This document shows, in pieces, positions 32,774-44,453 of a stretch of 64,000 nucleotides of DNA. Each line of letters starts with the position of its first letter. The stretch's first letter is position 1. Where the stretch lies: assembly GCA_019426215.1 (NCBI GenBank), contig CM033404.1:25426843-25490842 (forward strand). The letters are read 5' to 3'. The notes beneath the pieces were generated by a model. It had not been told where the DNA came from, searched no databases, and saw only the letters and a program-made list of their open reading frames with translations. This DNA comes from Buddleja alternifolia. Lineage: Eukaryota > Streptophyta > Magnoliopsida > Lamiales > Scrophulariaceae. Both the position numbers and the translations under genes were made by a program.

Positions 32774-32999
32774 TTTCCTTGTTAGTTATTTTCTTTTAAC
32801 GCTAGGATAAAAATTTTAGCTCGTAGAGAAGTCGATATTTAGTATGTTCTTAATACTTTAGAGGAATGCAATATTCCTATTCGTGCTACTCCTCTAACCA
32901 CTCTCGTCAATCTTGACGATGAAGTTTCTTTGGAGCCTGAGGCACATGAACCATCTGTTCCTGATGCTCAAGCGACTGAGGTCCATGAAAGTCCTCAGG

Positions 33000-33086
33000 G
33001 TAAGCGTTTCCTTCTGTTATCTTAAATTTCAACATAGTAGAAATCTTTTCTTTGTCTCAAACGCTTGCTTGTTTCAACTCCAATAG
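33000..33086 (+). other. C1 ORF3: intron 2
   Basis: Exon 2 ends CCTCAGG and the intron starts GTAAGC. It ends CCAATAG, after which TGGCAGAATC continues the phase-1 codon. The length is 87 bp, and C2 has a 77-bp intron at the same place. Confidence 0.62.
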
Positions 33087-35899
33087 TGGCAGAATCTGAA
33101 GTTCCAGTTGTCGCTGAGGCAACCCCTCCCGAGGTTAATATCGAGTTGGACGTGGATATGTCAACAGTTGTCGATATCAATAAAGAAATAGATCAAGTCC
33201 TTCCTGACGTTGAAATTTCTCCAGCTAAGGAAGCAACTGACGGTGCTAAGCGGTCGACAGAAGTGGCACTACTATCCCGACTGAAGAAGCTTCAACTGAA
33301 GCGACCCCAATAATTCCCACGCCAATTGGTCCTCCTCCCATGGTTAACTTCTTTACCAGAGGTTATGATCCAGAAGTTAAATATTACTATGCCTTGAAAG
33401 AGCATACCACTTATCAGATGGTTGATATGGAGCAGACTTTTCAAAACACTCTCCATACCCTTTTTCTTTCAAACGCCAAAAAGTTTGAAGTTTTCGAGAA
33501 TCTTGTAGATCTTGGTCTTTCCACCAAGAAGTGTCTTAAATCGCGATTCGAATATATTCGACATCCATCGGTCAATTTATTTGACTTTGACGCTGAGCGT
33601 TTTAACCGTTTTGGGCGTGCAGACAAAGTGTTTTATCCTCCGCGCCATAACAAGATAGTGATCAGAAATCCTAATATCGTTGGTTGGCTCCGAGACCCCG
33701 ATGAGGAAATGTTAAATAAGATTGGGTACTCGTCAAAGCCAAAAGTTGTTCTCTCGCCCCAGAACGCTAAATCTTCAAGACCCCTCAAATTATGGAAAAG
33801 CAAGGGACCATTTGTTGTTGAGCGTCTTAATCCAATCAACTCATGGGTAGAAGATGAAGCTCGTGAATATCTCGCTAGATTATAGGCAGAAGACTATGAG
33901 AGCGACTTAGAACGATTTGAGAATTATCTCGCTGCCATGAAAGACAAATAAAAAGCTAACAAGTTAGGCAGGCAATGGATGCTAGAAACCGATCGATGGG
34001 CTAAAGAGTTTGTGCTGCACTTTTACTCACTTGAAGAGTTGGTAAGATATCCTTTTCTGTTTGATTTTGGAGTTGAATACAGGCATTGAGGTTTTTCCGT
34101 ATTCTTGCTCGAGCAACGTAGATCTCTTCTTGGCAATGTTAGCGATCTATCATACTTTATGCAAGGTATGGAGCGCTACATTCGCAATTAGCTCGAGTTA
34201 CTCATTCAGGGTGGATGTTACGTATTTCATGAGAGTCAGAGTTTTGTTCAGTGAGTTCACCTTGATTTGAATGAGGATACATCTACAAGCAAGCGAGAGG
34301 CACTCCCAGGGCTAAGTGAAGTGCACATGCGTTTAACTTATGAGCACGAGGAAGAACATCATATGGGTAGAGCTGTTCTGGACAACGCTCAAGTGTTGGA
34401 TGTCATGTTCAATGATCTTTTTGGTCTAGATGCTTTCAAAGCCTACTCTATTCTTCCAAGTATTTTCTGTGAGCAGAATATCCGAGTGGCCAAGATCAAA
34501 TCCTTAATTCGGCCAGTGGATCAAGAAGCTGCTCAAGCCCGCATGCCATTTTTGATGGACTATTTCAATTTTTATGTTTTAAAAGTGACTCTTTCGGAGA
34601 ATGCTGACTTAGCGTTAAGTACTGAAGAGTGCGAAGACGCTATATTTTATATCCCACAGACGAACTTGATCAGTCCAAGGCATGTTCTGGAAGCGATTGG
34701 CCCAATCCGAGTCATTCCTGCTCCAAAGCCTTTTCTTGTGGAAATCACAGAGGTTCAAGTGGATGGAACTCCTCTTGTTGACGCTGAAATGCTAGACGCT
34801 GCATTGGAAGATGCTACAAGTGCCCTAGTCAAAGAGATCCCCCTGAAATTCAAGTTGCCCAGATTGATGCTGCAACTGAGTCTTTGAATCATGTGATTCA
34901 GGAAGTCACTGAGGACCTGAGGAACCATTTATCCGAGATAAATCTAAAGGCAAAGCCACAGTCTCAAGCTCATATGGATTGATTCCATCTCCCAAGCGCT
35001 CCTCCTCCTCTGATTCTGACAGCGACGAAGAAGCGAGAGACTTCAGAAAAGCAGTTAGGAACTCTTTTCTAAACATTGAAGGTTCTTGTTCTAAAATGAT
35101 ACAGAATGATGAGCGTCACATCAGACTTGCCTCAGATACTAGAATTCGAGACATAGCCAGTTCAGTGGCCAAAGGTACTGAAATCGTACTTGACCGAATG
35201 ATTCTCTTAATTGAAGGCTTATCTGTCACTTTCAATTAGTAGCTTGCTCAAAATGCTTCAACCAATACAAAGCGACACAATCAGTCAGATTTAGTCTGCC
35301 AGTCTATCACTAAGCAAGTTGCTCTTCTTGTTGAGGAAGTGAAGTTACTACTGCAAGACATGACAGAGATCAAGAAATTCCTTGCTGATGTTAGGAAGGG
35401 GTAAAAAGGGAAAGAACACTCCAAGAGCGCTCCAAGCTCTGAAGACAGTCGCTAGGAAGGGCTCCAGAATACAATTTCATCCAGCTAGCAGGCCATCCTT
35501 AAGAAACAAAAGCCGCATTTCTACAAAGGTTTTCCAATCCCAAACTTCTCTGTGGAACTCCTGGAGGAGTGAGGCATTCCGCCATTTGCAGTTTTTGTTC
35601 CAAAATATCCGAATTCGTATCGAGATCCTGTCACAAGGACTTATGAGATCTTTAAAGATCTGTTATGTGAACTGGGAGTCGATCCTTCTCTCTAGAACAA
35701 GCATCTTCACATTTTTGAAGAATTGGCTGAAAATATGGGTGGAATTCAATTTGCCAATGAGACGCATGGGAGGATAACGAAAGCCAACAACAGGTTATAG
35801 AAGATTGCTCAAATGATTTTCAAGCAAGAGCAAAAGGATACTAGTCAAAAGGCCAGTAACAAATCTAAGCCTCCTTCTGGAAACAAAAGAAAGTGCTAG

Positions 35900-36142
35900 A
35901 TTTTATTGCTTCATCTTTCTTTAAGCGCTTTATGAATGTTTTTTGCTTTGTTAACTCATTATACTTATCATATCTATCTGAATGAATAAGTTTGCTGAAA
36001 CATCTTGTTTCTCGCTATATGTACTAACTTATAGCTAACCTCAGTAACTTTTTAAATGCTAACTTTATATAATTTTTGTCAATTTTCTAACTCTTGGACT
36101 ATAAAAGAGTTAAGGTCTTGACATCATCAAAAAGGAGGAAAT
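35900..36142 (+). other. C1: 3' untranslated region and polypurine tract
   Basis: Non-coding sequence. AAAAAGGAGGAAAT (36129-36142) directly before the LTR is the polypurine tract. Confidence 0.8.
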
Positions 36143-36616
36143 TGTTAGGTAATTTCATGTTAGATGTTTTGATGATGACAAGATAGGTTTCATGTTAGAC
36201 CCCAAAGATTATATAAGTTTATCTTTCTTAGAATGTGTTTAAGCGTTTAACAAGTTATTAAGTTGTAAATTTTAGATTAGGCTTGTAATTTTTATCTTTA
36301 TAGATTTTAGACTAAGTATTGAATACTAAGTCACTGATAGAATTCTAGGAAAGTCAGTTAGAGATGAAGTTGAAGATCAGCGTCTGAAGCCAAGCGAAGA
36401 TGAAGATTTTGTCTTAAGTGACTGCCAATCACTAAGGACATTTTAGGAGTTATGAATCAATTGCTTAAAGCCATCAAGCGATCAAAGGATTAGATTCACC
36501 TGAACTAAATGCTGAAGTCATTAAGCACTTAAATGCAATCATGAACGGGCATTTATTTCCAACAGAAAATAAAATCAAATGCATTAAATGCTTGATAAGA
36601 GCATTAATATGGATGA
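36143..36616 (+). repeat. C1: 3' LTR, first 474 bp
   Basis: It starts TGTTAGGTAATTTCATG and matches the first part of the 5' LTR of C2 up to GCATTAA near 36600. It stops where C2 begins, consistent with insertion of C2 into this LTR. Confidence 0.82.
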
Positions 36617-38112
36617 TGTTAGGAAATTTCATGTTAGATGTTTTGATGATGACAAGATAGGATTTTATGTTAGACCTCAAAAAGAATGTAAGTTTATGTT
36701 TTCATAGAACAATTGTATAAGCGTTTGAATGTTTGTTATTATGTTAGGCTTGTAATTTCTATCTTAGTAGATTTTAGACTAAGAATTAGATACCGAGTCA
36801 CTAATAGAATTCTAGGTGAGTATATTAAAGATGAAGTTGAAGATCAGCGTCTGAAGTCAAGTAAAGATGAAGATTTGTTCTTAGCGTCTGTCAAGCGCTA
36901 AAGGACTATTTCAGGGTTGTTGAATCAAGCGCTTCAAAAGACTCAAGCGATCAAGAGATCAGATTCACCTGAAATAAATTCTCAAGTCATAGAGGACTTA
37001 AATGCAATTATCAACAAACATTTATTTCCAATGGGAAATAAATTCAAATGCATTAAATGCCTGATTAGTGCATTAAATGTGATAAGCTATTATGACTTAT
37101 GGACAAGCCACCTTTTGACTAGACTGTCAGAAATCAGAGTTCACAACTTGCTCCTGTCCAATCAGAACCAGCAGAAATTCAGGAATGTCAGAAAGGGTCT
37201 GTTTAACGCACTACATGAGTTGCACGTGCTCACATATGTCCAACGGACAGATCCCAACAAACCCTATAAATAGCACTCTTTAGCAAACCTTAATAGATAT
37301 ATACATGCACAAGAAAAAGGTCAAAACTTTGCTAAAATTATTAGAGAGAAAAGCTTATAAACTCCATACCCAAAAATCATCTCAAGCTTTTTATACATTC
37401 CAGAGATAGTCATAGATATCTCAAACCTCTTCAGAAAAGAACCCCAAATTCTTATTGAGATATCCTAAGTTGTTTGAACTTTCCAACATCAAACAAACCC
37501 TTGACTAAACCCTCAACACCTTTCATCCGAGTGAGAAAGTTTGTTGATTCTACAGGCAGCATTTCTGTGTGAGAGAAGCTTGCTGAAGAAGGTCTTTATT
37601 GGAGCTGAAGTTTGTGTGATAAAGGAGCTCAAGATCGTCTTCCCTTTCAACTATTTTGTAGAAGTCTCTGTGTGACTCTTCGATAATCAACCTAGTGAAT
37701 TCCTCCGAGTGCAAAGGAGAAGAAGGACGTAGCTGGGATTACATCACCCAGTGAACCTTACAATATCTTGTGTTATTTACTACTTTATTGCTTTGCTTTA
37801 CATTTGCATTTTATACCTTGAAAAAGCATTTAAAATGGTTAAGCGACTAATCCTAGTTCAAGAGAACGTTAAGCTATAAAATCATTTCCGATGTGCTAAC
37901 CCTGATTAAGCGATTGAAACATTACCCTACTTTGGAAATTGTTGAAATTACCAAGTCTAAGTTATCTATTCCTAAGCGCCTTACCTAGCTCTAAGTTTTC
38001 CAAGCGTTCAAACTCTTCAAAGTAATACAAAAAATTTTAAAGTCGAAAAAGATTTCAGGGTCTATTCAACCTCCTCCCCCTTCTAGACCCTTTCGTATGC
38101 AACTTGGGACCA
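36617..38112 (+). repeat. C2: 5' LTR
   Basis: It starts TGTTAGGAAATTTCATG and ends near GGGACCA, just before the primer site. Length is about 1.5 kb. The exact right end is uncertain by a few bases because TCTAG separates the candidate CA end from the primer site. A TATA-like TATAAATA is at 37265-37272. Confidence 0.8.
37265..37272 (+). promoter_or_regulatory. C2: LTR TATA box
   Basis: TATAAATA, followed about 30-40 bases later by CATGCACAAG, a plausible start region. Confidence 0.6.
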
Positions 38113-38117
38113 TCTAG

Positions 38118-38129
38118 TGGTATCAGAGC
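38118..38129 (+). other. C2: primer-binding site (tRNA-iMet type)
   Basis: TGGTATCAGAGC lies about five bases after the LTR end. Confidence 0.9.
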
Positions 38130-38197
38130 AGTTGAAGTAGAAACCTAAGCATTTTCGAGCGTAACTGCTTGTTTAGATCCATTTTTCTAAACATATC

Positions 38198-40400
38198 ATG
38201 ACTTTTAACAAGATGCCTAAGCTGGTTGAGTCAAACTATGATTCGTGGAAACTTAAAGCATTTGCATATTTATGTTCTTGTGATAATTAGATGTGTGATG
38301 CAATTATTGATGGCCCCATTCAGATCATAAAACTTGTAACTCGAGCCCCTGGAGCGACTGAAGTGACTCCAAATGATTATGTCGAGAAACCTAAGTTGGA
38401 ATGGAGACCAAATGATCGGAAAAGAGCAAATCTAGATAATGTTGGACGAAGTGCTCTCTACTCAGCGTTAGGAGACAATGATGCATTGTTCAACAAGATC
38501 AAGCAATGCAAGATTTCAAAAGAGTTATGGGATAAGTTGGCTATCGTGTGTGAAGGTTCAGCACAGATGAAGGAGAACAATCTCTCCATAGCCATGCAAA
38601 GATTTGAGCATTTCAAAATGCGGCCCAACAGGACGCTAGATCAATTGGACGCAAGGTTCACTTTGCTCATCACAGAGTTAGCATCACTAGATAATGAATT
38701 GACCAAGATATTCAGAAGTCTTCCAAACAAGTATTTGATTAAGACTGTTGCTATGAGAGAATCACAGACTTTGGAGACTCTAACTCCGGAACATGTACTT
38801 TTAGAGTTAAAGGCATTTGAGTTCGAATTGGGTGAAGTCAGTGACACCTCCTTCAGTTACTGAATCAGGAGCTTTAATCGCTACTACCAAAAGTAAAGGT
38901 AAAGCTATTAGTGAAGTGAAATCAACGAAATCCAATGAGGAGAAAGAGATGGCTTTATTGGTCAAGAAATTCAAGAAATTTCTAAGATATGAAAAGAGAA
39001 ACCCTATTGGACAAACTTCATTTCAAACCCCTCCCCCTGCACCAGCGCCTCAGTATCAAGCGCCAGCATATTCTTCTCCTTAGCCTCTAGCGCCAGTTCA
39101 ATACCAAACGCCTCCATCTCCTACTCAGAATCTCTCGGCACCAGTAGTTTCCAAAAGGTTATCAACTGAACAGAAAATGATAACTAACCTTTGTTATAAC
39201 TGCAGGAAACCAGGGCACTACCAGGTAAATTGCTCTTATCTAAATGTGTCTAAGCCCACAAGGCAAGACCATGCGAATAGAAACTAATTCAGGAGCAACC
39301 TTCGCCAGCAAGGTTTGCTCGCGTAATCTGAACCATTCTACACACCTGAAGAGGACTTGGAATTGTCAGATGAAAATAGTGATGATGAGCCATCAAGCGA
39401 CTCAGCATTAATTTGTCTCATGGAAAGAGACGAAGAAGCGTCTGATGACTTGCTATCTAAGGTAAACACTGAATTATCTCATCCTCTTTCTTATGATGAA
39501 TTACTTGACAAAGTAAATGAATATTATAAAGATTGTCAAGATGTCGCGAAGTTATATCAAAATCACTTTGATATCATTTCATCTCTCACAAGTGATAGAA
39601 TGACGCTCAAGGCAGAGTTGCAAGTTCAACAACAATGCATTGAGAAGAACCAATCGCTTGGGAGTGAAATTACCCAATTACAAAGTGATCTTGATATAAT
39701 AGTCAAGAGAGAAGCTGAATTGATCGCCAAACTTGCCAAATCAGAACAGCTTGTCTCATCATTATCCAAAGCGTCAAGAAAGCTAGATAATGTGATTGAG
39801 GTAACTAGACTTTTTGGTGAAAAGACCGATTTAGAATGTGATAAATTTTATCAAAAATCAAAAGCGTCTAAAGTTACGGCAACCAATAAAGGAAAAGGTG
39901 TATTCTTTGTTGAGAAGAGTTTAAACAGTCAAATGCTGAATGAACCCAAGGACAATGGTAAGAGGCCAAATGAGAAGGTCAATACCAACTCAGGCTACAA
40001 GGAGAAGACGAAAGTGAATGATTCACAAAAGAAGTTTCATCCAAACGCTCAAAAGGCTAAGGATAAACCATCTACAAGTGAATCAAACGATAAGCGTCAA
40101 TCGCCAAAAGCGACTCCTAAGCCAGTGCCGAGGAAATACCAGCATCGATATCCTCAAAGATCTAGATCATATTATTAATACTATGATGATTATGATTATG
40201 ATTACGACTATGATTACTATTATAATCGAGGATATTACTATACACCTAAAAAGTACACACAATGCAAATCGAAACCCAAGAAGGCCAGTCCTTCTGTAAT
40301 GAAGACAAGGCAAATATGGGTTCCGAAATTTTTAGTTTAAACCAAAGCTACTAACGTTGAAGGACCCAAGACAAATTGGTACCTAAGAAGAATTAAAACT
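38198..40400 (+). pseudogene. gag: C2: gag with zinc knuckle and coiled coil
   Basis: ATG 38198 opens MTFNKMPKLVESNYDSW. TAG at 38288 replaces an expected Trp codon, and the frame then runs to 38863 (capsid, including MQRFEHFKMRPNRTLDQL). A frameshift near 38830 leads to 38817-39083. The zinc knuckle CYNCRKPGHYQVNC is at 39192-39233. A third frame (39357-40178) holds a Ser/Asp/Glu-rich stretch, a long heptad-like coiled coil (about 39480-39800) and a Lys-rich tail. Gag with a coiled coil is characteristic of the SIRE group. Confidence 0.85.
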
Positions 40401-42711
40401 GTCCTTTAAATGCAGGTACCTAGAGCCAACACTGATACTTCAGTTTGGTACATTGATAGTGGGTCGTCAGAGACATGACTGACTCAAAGGATCTTTTGGT
40501 CAACTATCGTGCAACCAATGGTCCTCAAGTTGTTTTCGGTGACAACTCCAAAGGTAAAACCAAAGGTATAGGTATCATGCATAGGGGAAACATCATGATA
40601 AGTGATGTATATTATGTTGAGGGTCTTAAGCATAATTTATTGAGCATAAGTCAATTTTGTGATAAAGACTTTGAAGTCAAATTCTCAAGCGACTGTTGCT
40701 ATGCTAACGACGCTAAGACTATATCTACTAAATTAAGATAAAAAAGAACAAACAATGTGTATTTAGTGGATTGGGATTCAACAATAGATAGCAATCCCAC
40801 ATGCTTTGTTGCTAAAAGTCAAAATGAATTGGGTTGGTTATGGCATAGAAAAATGAGCCACCTCAACTTTAAGACAATCTCTCTGTTAATATCGCTAAAT
40901 CTACTAGAGGGATTAGCTAAGGGTTCCTTTCATAAGAATCGTTTATGTGATGCATGTCAAATGGGTAAGCAAGTCAAATCACCTTTTAAGAAAAAACCTC
41001 ATCTATCTACTTCTAGAATTCTTGAACTATTGCATTTAGATTTGTTTAGTCTTATTCAAATCATGAGTGTTAGTGGTAAAAAGTACCCACTAGTAATAGT
41101 TGATGATTTCTCTCGCTATACATGGGTAGAATTCCTAGCTACCAAAGATGAAACCAGTGTCAAGCTCACAACGCTAATTTGTCAATTACAAACTTCAAAA
41201 GATTTAAAGGTGACGAAAATTAGAAGTGATAGAGGAACTAAAGTTACTAACCAAAGTGTTGAGAAGTTTTGTACAGATTTTGGAATACTTCATAAGTATT
41301 CTGCGCCTAGAACACCTCAACAAAATGGAGTGGCTGAGCGATGGAACAGAACGCTTAAAGAAGCCGCTAGGACGATGTTATCAAAGTCTAAGTTGCATCA
41401 AAGGTTTTAGGCCGAAGCTATCAATACTGCTTGCTACACTCAAAACTGGTGTATGATCAACAAGCAACATGAAAAGACTCCGTATGAGTTGTGGAAGGGA
41501 CGTAAGCCAAACGTTTCATATTTTCATGTATTTGGATCAAAAAATTTTCATTCATAACAATGGATCCCAAAATCTAAAGACATTTGATCCCAAAGCGGAT
41601 GAGGGAATCTTTCTAGGCTACGCCAAAAATGGAAAGAGTTTTTGCATCCTAAATAAGATCAAATCTAAGGTTGAAGAATCGATTCATGTTGTGTTTGATG
41701 ATGCTGACCAAGAACCGAGTAAGGTTAATACTGATGATGTAGGAATTGAAGATCTTACCCAACAAGCGTCACAAATCAATCTTGGTGATGATAGTGATGA
41801 GATCTTTGTGCCCAATCCTAAGGTTACTTGTGAGGTTACTAATGATGATATTGTTAGAAATGTTGATGATCATGAAAAGAATGATCATTAAGAGAAAATT
41901 AGAACTGTGAATGATTGCGCAAGAGACAAATGAGGGTCAAGCGATTGATAATCAAGAGTCTCTCAACCCGTTCCAACCAGATCGTAAACGGCCTAGAGAT
42001 CATCCACCAGAGCTAGTTATTGGAGATATTGGAGCACCTGTTAGAACTAGGGCCGCTACAATCAATGAGACCATGTTCATAAGTTTCCTCTCTCAAATGG
42101 AACCAAAGAAAATGGATGAAGGGCTCAGTGATTTAAGTTGGGTAGAAGTTATGCAAGAGGAGCTCAACCAATTTGAGAGAAGTAAGGTTTAGATGCCAGT
42201 ACCAAGACTAACTCACCAAGGAGTTATTGGGACTAGATGGGTCTTTAGGAACAAGATGGACGAAGATGGTATTGTTATAAGAAAAAAAGCCAGACTAATC
42301 GCTCAGGGTTATTGCCAAGAAGAGGGTATTGATTTTGATGAGACGTATGCCCCGGTAGCCCGTCTTGAAGCGATTTGGATGTTCCTAGCATTTTTCGCAT
42401 TCAACAAATTCACAATTTATCAAATGGACGTGAAGAGTGCTTTCCTGAATGGTAAACTCCAAGAAGAATACGTGGAGCAACCCCCAAGATTCATCAACAA
42501 CCATGGCAAAAGTATGGTCTACAAATTGGATAAGGCTTTTTATGGCCTTAAACAAGCACCAAGAGCATGGTATGAAACTCTCTCTATCTTTCTTATAGGT
42601 AAAGGCATTTCAAAAGGCAGCGTTGATACAACGTTATTTAAAATTACCCATAATAAAGATTTTCTCTTAGTACAAATTTATGTTGATAATATTATATTGT
42701 GATATACTAAT
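40401..42711 (+). pseudogene. pol: C2: pol, first part (PR-INT-RT)
   Basis: Protease shows WYIDSGS (DSG at 40455-40463), then a one-base shift. Integrase zinc region: WHRKMSHLNF and CDACQMGKQ. Core: HLDLFSLIQ, VDDFSRYTWVEFL, IRSDRGTKV and QQNGVAERWNRTLKEA, with TAG at 41408. RT (42193-42702) has [15 protein letters not shown] and [12 protein letters not shown], but its catalytic box reads YVDN, not YVDD. The gene is then split by K. Confidence 0.9.
42707..42711. repeat. TSD of K, left copy (CTAAT)
   Basis: Repeated at 46334-46338. Removing K and one copy joins the RT sequence. Confidence 0.9.
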
Positions 42712-42930
42712 TGTTAGAGTTTATGCCGTGCGCACCAACTTTGGACGCCATTCTATGTAATCATAACTCTACCTGAACGATCTTTTTCATATAAATAAAG
42801 TTAATCTTTTAGCATTCTTTATTCATGTATATAGCTTGGTCTTAACTTAAAATAAAGTCCCGAGGGATCACACATAGCTATGGGACATCATTGCGCATCG
42901 GGAATGGCAATGATGGAATATGTCTCCAAG

Positions 42931-42935
42931 GCTGT
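42931..42935. repeat. TSD of I, left copy (GCTGT)
   Basis: Repeated at 44454-44458. F has the empty site AAGGCTGTGG at 52638-52647. Confidence 0.9.
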
Positions 42936-44453
42936 TGATAAGTCCATATTTTACAGTATTTTATGCCCCATTGTAATATGATTTGATCGTTACTTTGATC
43001 ATTTTTTATCGCTCATAATGCTTTGATTGGTATAAATTTTGTTTTGTAGGATAAAAGTTGATTTACACATGAAAGACGAGAAAAGAGATCCAAATTGAGC
43101 TTGAAATTGAAGAAAGAAACAAACAAAGATAGTTGACGAAAAAGTTTACACAATGCTCATAGAGAAATGAGGTTTTTGTCCTCTTACAGGCCGAATCAGA
43201 CTAAAGTTTATTCTTCAATATTGTGGATCTGTTTCTTAGCTTCGTGTAGCAACTTGAAGCACCTCAATCCGACATTTGTAGAGAGAGTTATGATCAAAAT
43301 ACGAAAGCTGTGAATTCTGCATCAAAGGACCGCGGTCTTGATTCGGAAAATGGTGGTTCGCACTTTTTGTGCCGCGGCACACCTTGCCAATTGGACAGCG
43401 GCACTACATGCCTATAGTGCCGCGGTCTGATAAGAGTTTGTGCCGCGGTCAAATTCTCCCGAAGCCCTAAAATTAAGTCCGCCGTTTTCTTCCTTTATAA
43501 CACACTTTTCTCTTGGAAAACACTGAGACATGCTCAAAAACACCAAGGGGGAGCCATGGGAAGTCCTAAGGAAGCTTGAAGAGCCATCATCATCATCATT
43601 TTCATCATCAAAGCTTGGATTCACACTTTATAATAGGGAGTAATTCAACTCTTTCTCTTGATTAGTATTTCAATTATGTCTTGTAGAGTTGTTGAATCAC
43701 TTGTTGTTGTAAGTATGAGCTAAGTATTTTTGTGATTGGGTTATGTGAATACTTTGTGATGTTTTGTGTTTAATGAATCATTAATTTCCGGATTTATTAC
43801 ATTCTTGTTACATGTTTGATTTTGTGCTTAATGCTTGCATATGTTTGATCACCATGTGTTTCATAAAATGCTTTGTCTTGAGACCGAGAGGAGATAAATA
43901 AAGGGAGATTGAAAAATCAATCATCATAACGTAACAATTGACTAGAGATAGAATCGATTGCGTTGTGTGGCTTTTTGTGATAAGATGACCCGATTGAATG
44001 TAGGATCTTCGTAAACAAGGAATTCCTTTGAACCTAAATGCATGTTAGTTAATTCAATCTTCACTATAGAGATATAGGAAGTTGTTAACTAGTATAGGCT
44101 TGTTATTTCAAGAGATTGAATAATAAATACATTAGGGGGTTTCACCATAACAAGAACGTTCTAAGAATCCGGATAATTGAGAGTTCATGAACATAGAATA
44201 GAACATAGTAGGATCATAACCCAATCACCTCTTTCCATTCGATTTATTATCTTGTTTATCACATAGTTGTCTTTGATTATTTTCATAGTATAATCAACCA
44301 TCATCTTATAATTTGATTTAGCTTAGAGTTAGATAATATAGCAATTACGAGCATTGAATCCAATTGTCCCTGTGGAGACGATACACCCCGGGCTAAATAG
44401 TCCACTTTATTACTTTGCACGACCTAGTATACTTGCTAGGATTTCGCGTGTCA
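42936..44453 (+). mobile_element. I: solo Athila-type LTR inside K
   Basis: It is 1,518 bp, running TGATAAG...GTGTCA. Its right end (CGACCTAGTATACTTGCTAG) matches the - strand end of the H LTR, so it is the same broad family in + orientation. CCGCGG-centred palindromes lie at 43328-43337, 43369-43380, 43417-43428 and 43440-43450. They are upstream of a TATA-like TTTATAAC near 43493, the same layout as in H. No gene is present. Confidence 0.9.

Larger units (their letters stand above)
31778..32819 (+). other. C1 ORF3: intron 1, containing a MITE
   Basis: Exon 1 ends CAGG and the intron begins GTAATT. It ends TTTTAG, followed by CTCGTAGAGAAG in the frame shared with C2. Without the MITE and its duplicated target the intron would be 80 bp, against 83 bp in C2. 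Both copies are phase 1. Confidence 0.6.
30621..35899 (+). pseudogene. C1: third gene (ORF3), two introns, decayed
   Basis: Unknown protein, homologous along its whole length to C2 47950-52326. Exon 1 (to 31777) encodes GFLVNWAYLFDNQHF, a segment FILTPQLLANLLQLP, then an acidic, Lys-rich and Glu-run region. Exon 2 is 32820-32999 and exon 3 is 33087-35899. Exon 3 includes NFFTRGYD, RPLKLWKSKGP, EYLARL, CEQNIRVAKI and FYIPQTNLISPRH. The tail is Ser/Asp-rich and partly helical. I see no signal peptide or membrane segment. The original start is deleted. TAG near 33882 replaces the TGG of C2, and there are several frameshifts (near 33280 and after 34880). Confidence 0.7.
29312..36616 (+). mobile_element. 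C1: SIRE-type copia element with a third gene, 5' truncated
   Basis: It contains the C-terminal part of pol, a spacer, a long third gene, a polypurine tract and the first 474 bp of the 3' LTR. It is a sister of C2, which aligns with it from RNase H to the LTR. A took out its left side by insertion, so the rest of C1 lies left of this window. C2 begins within its 3' LTR. Confidence 0.85.

Noticed and set aside
34040..34070. GTAAGATATCC as a third ORF3 donor site
   Set aside because: C2 has GCGAGATGTCC here and reads straight through in frame, so there is no intron.
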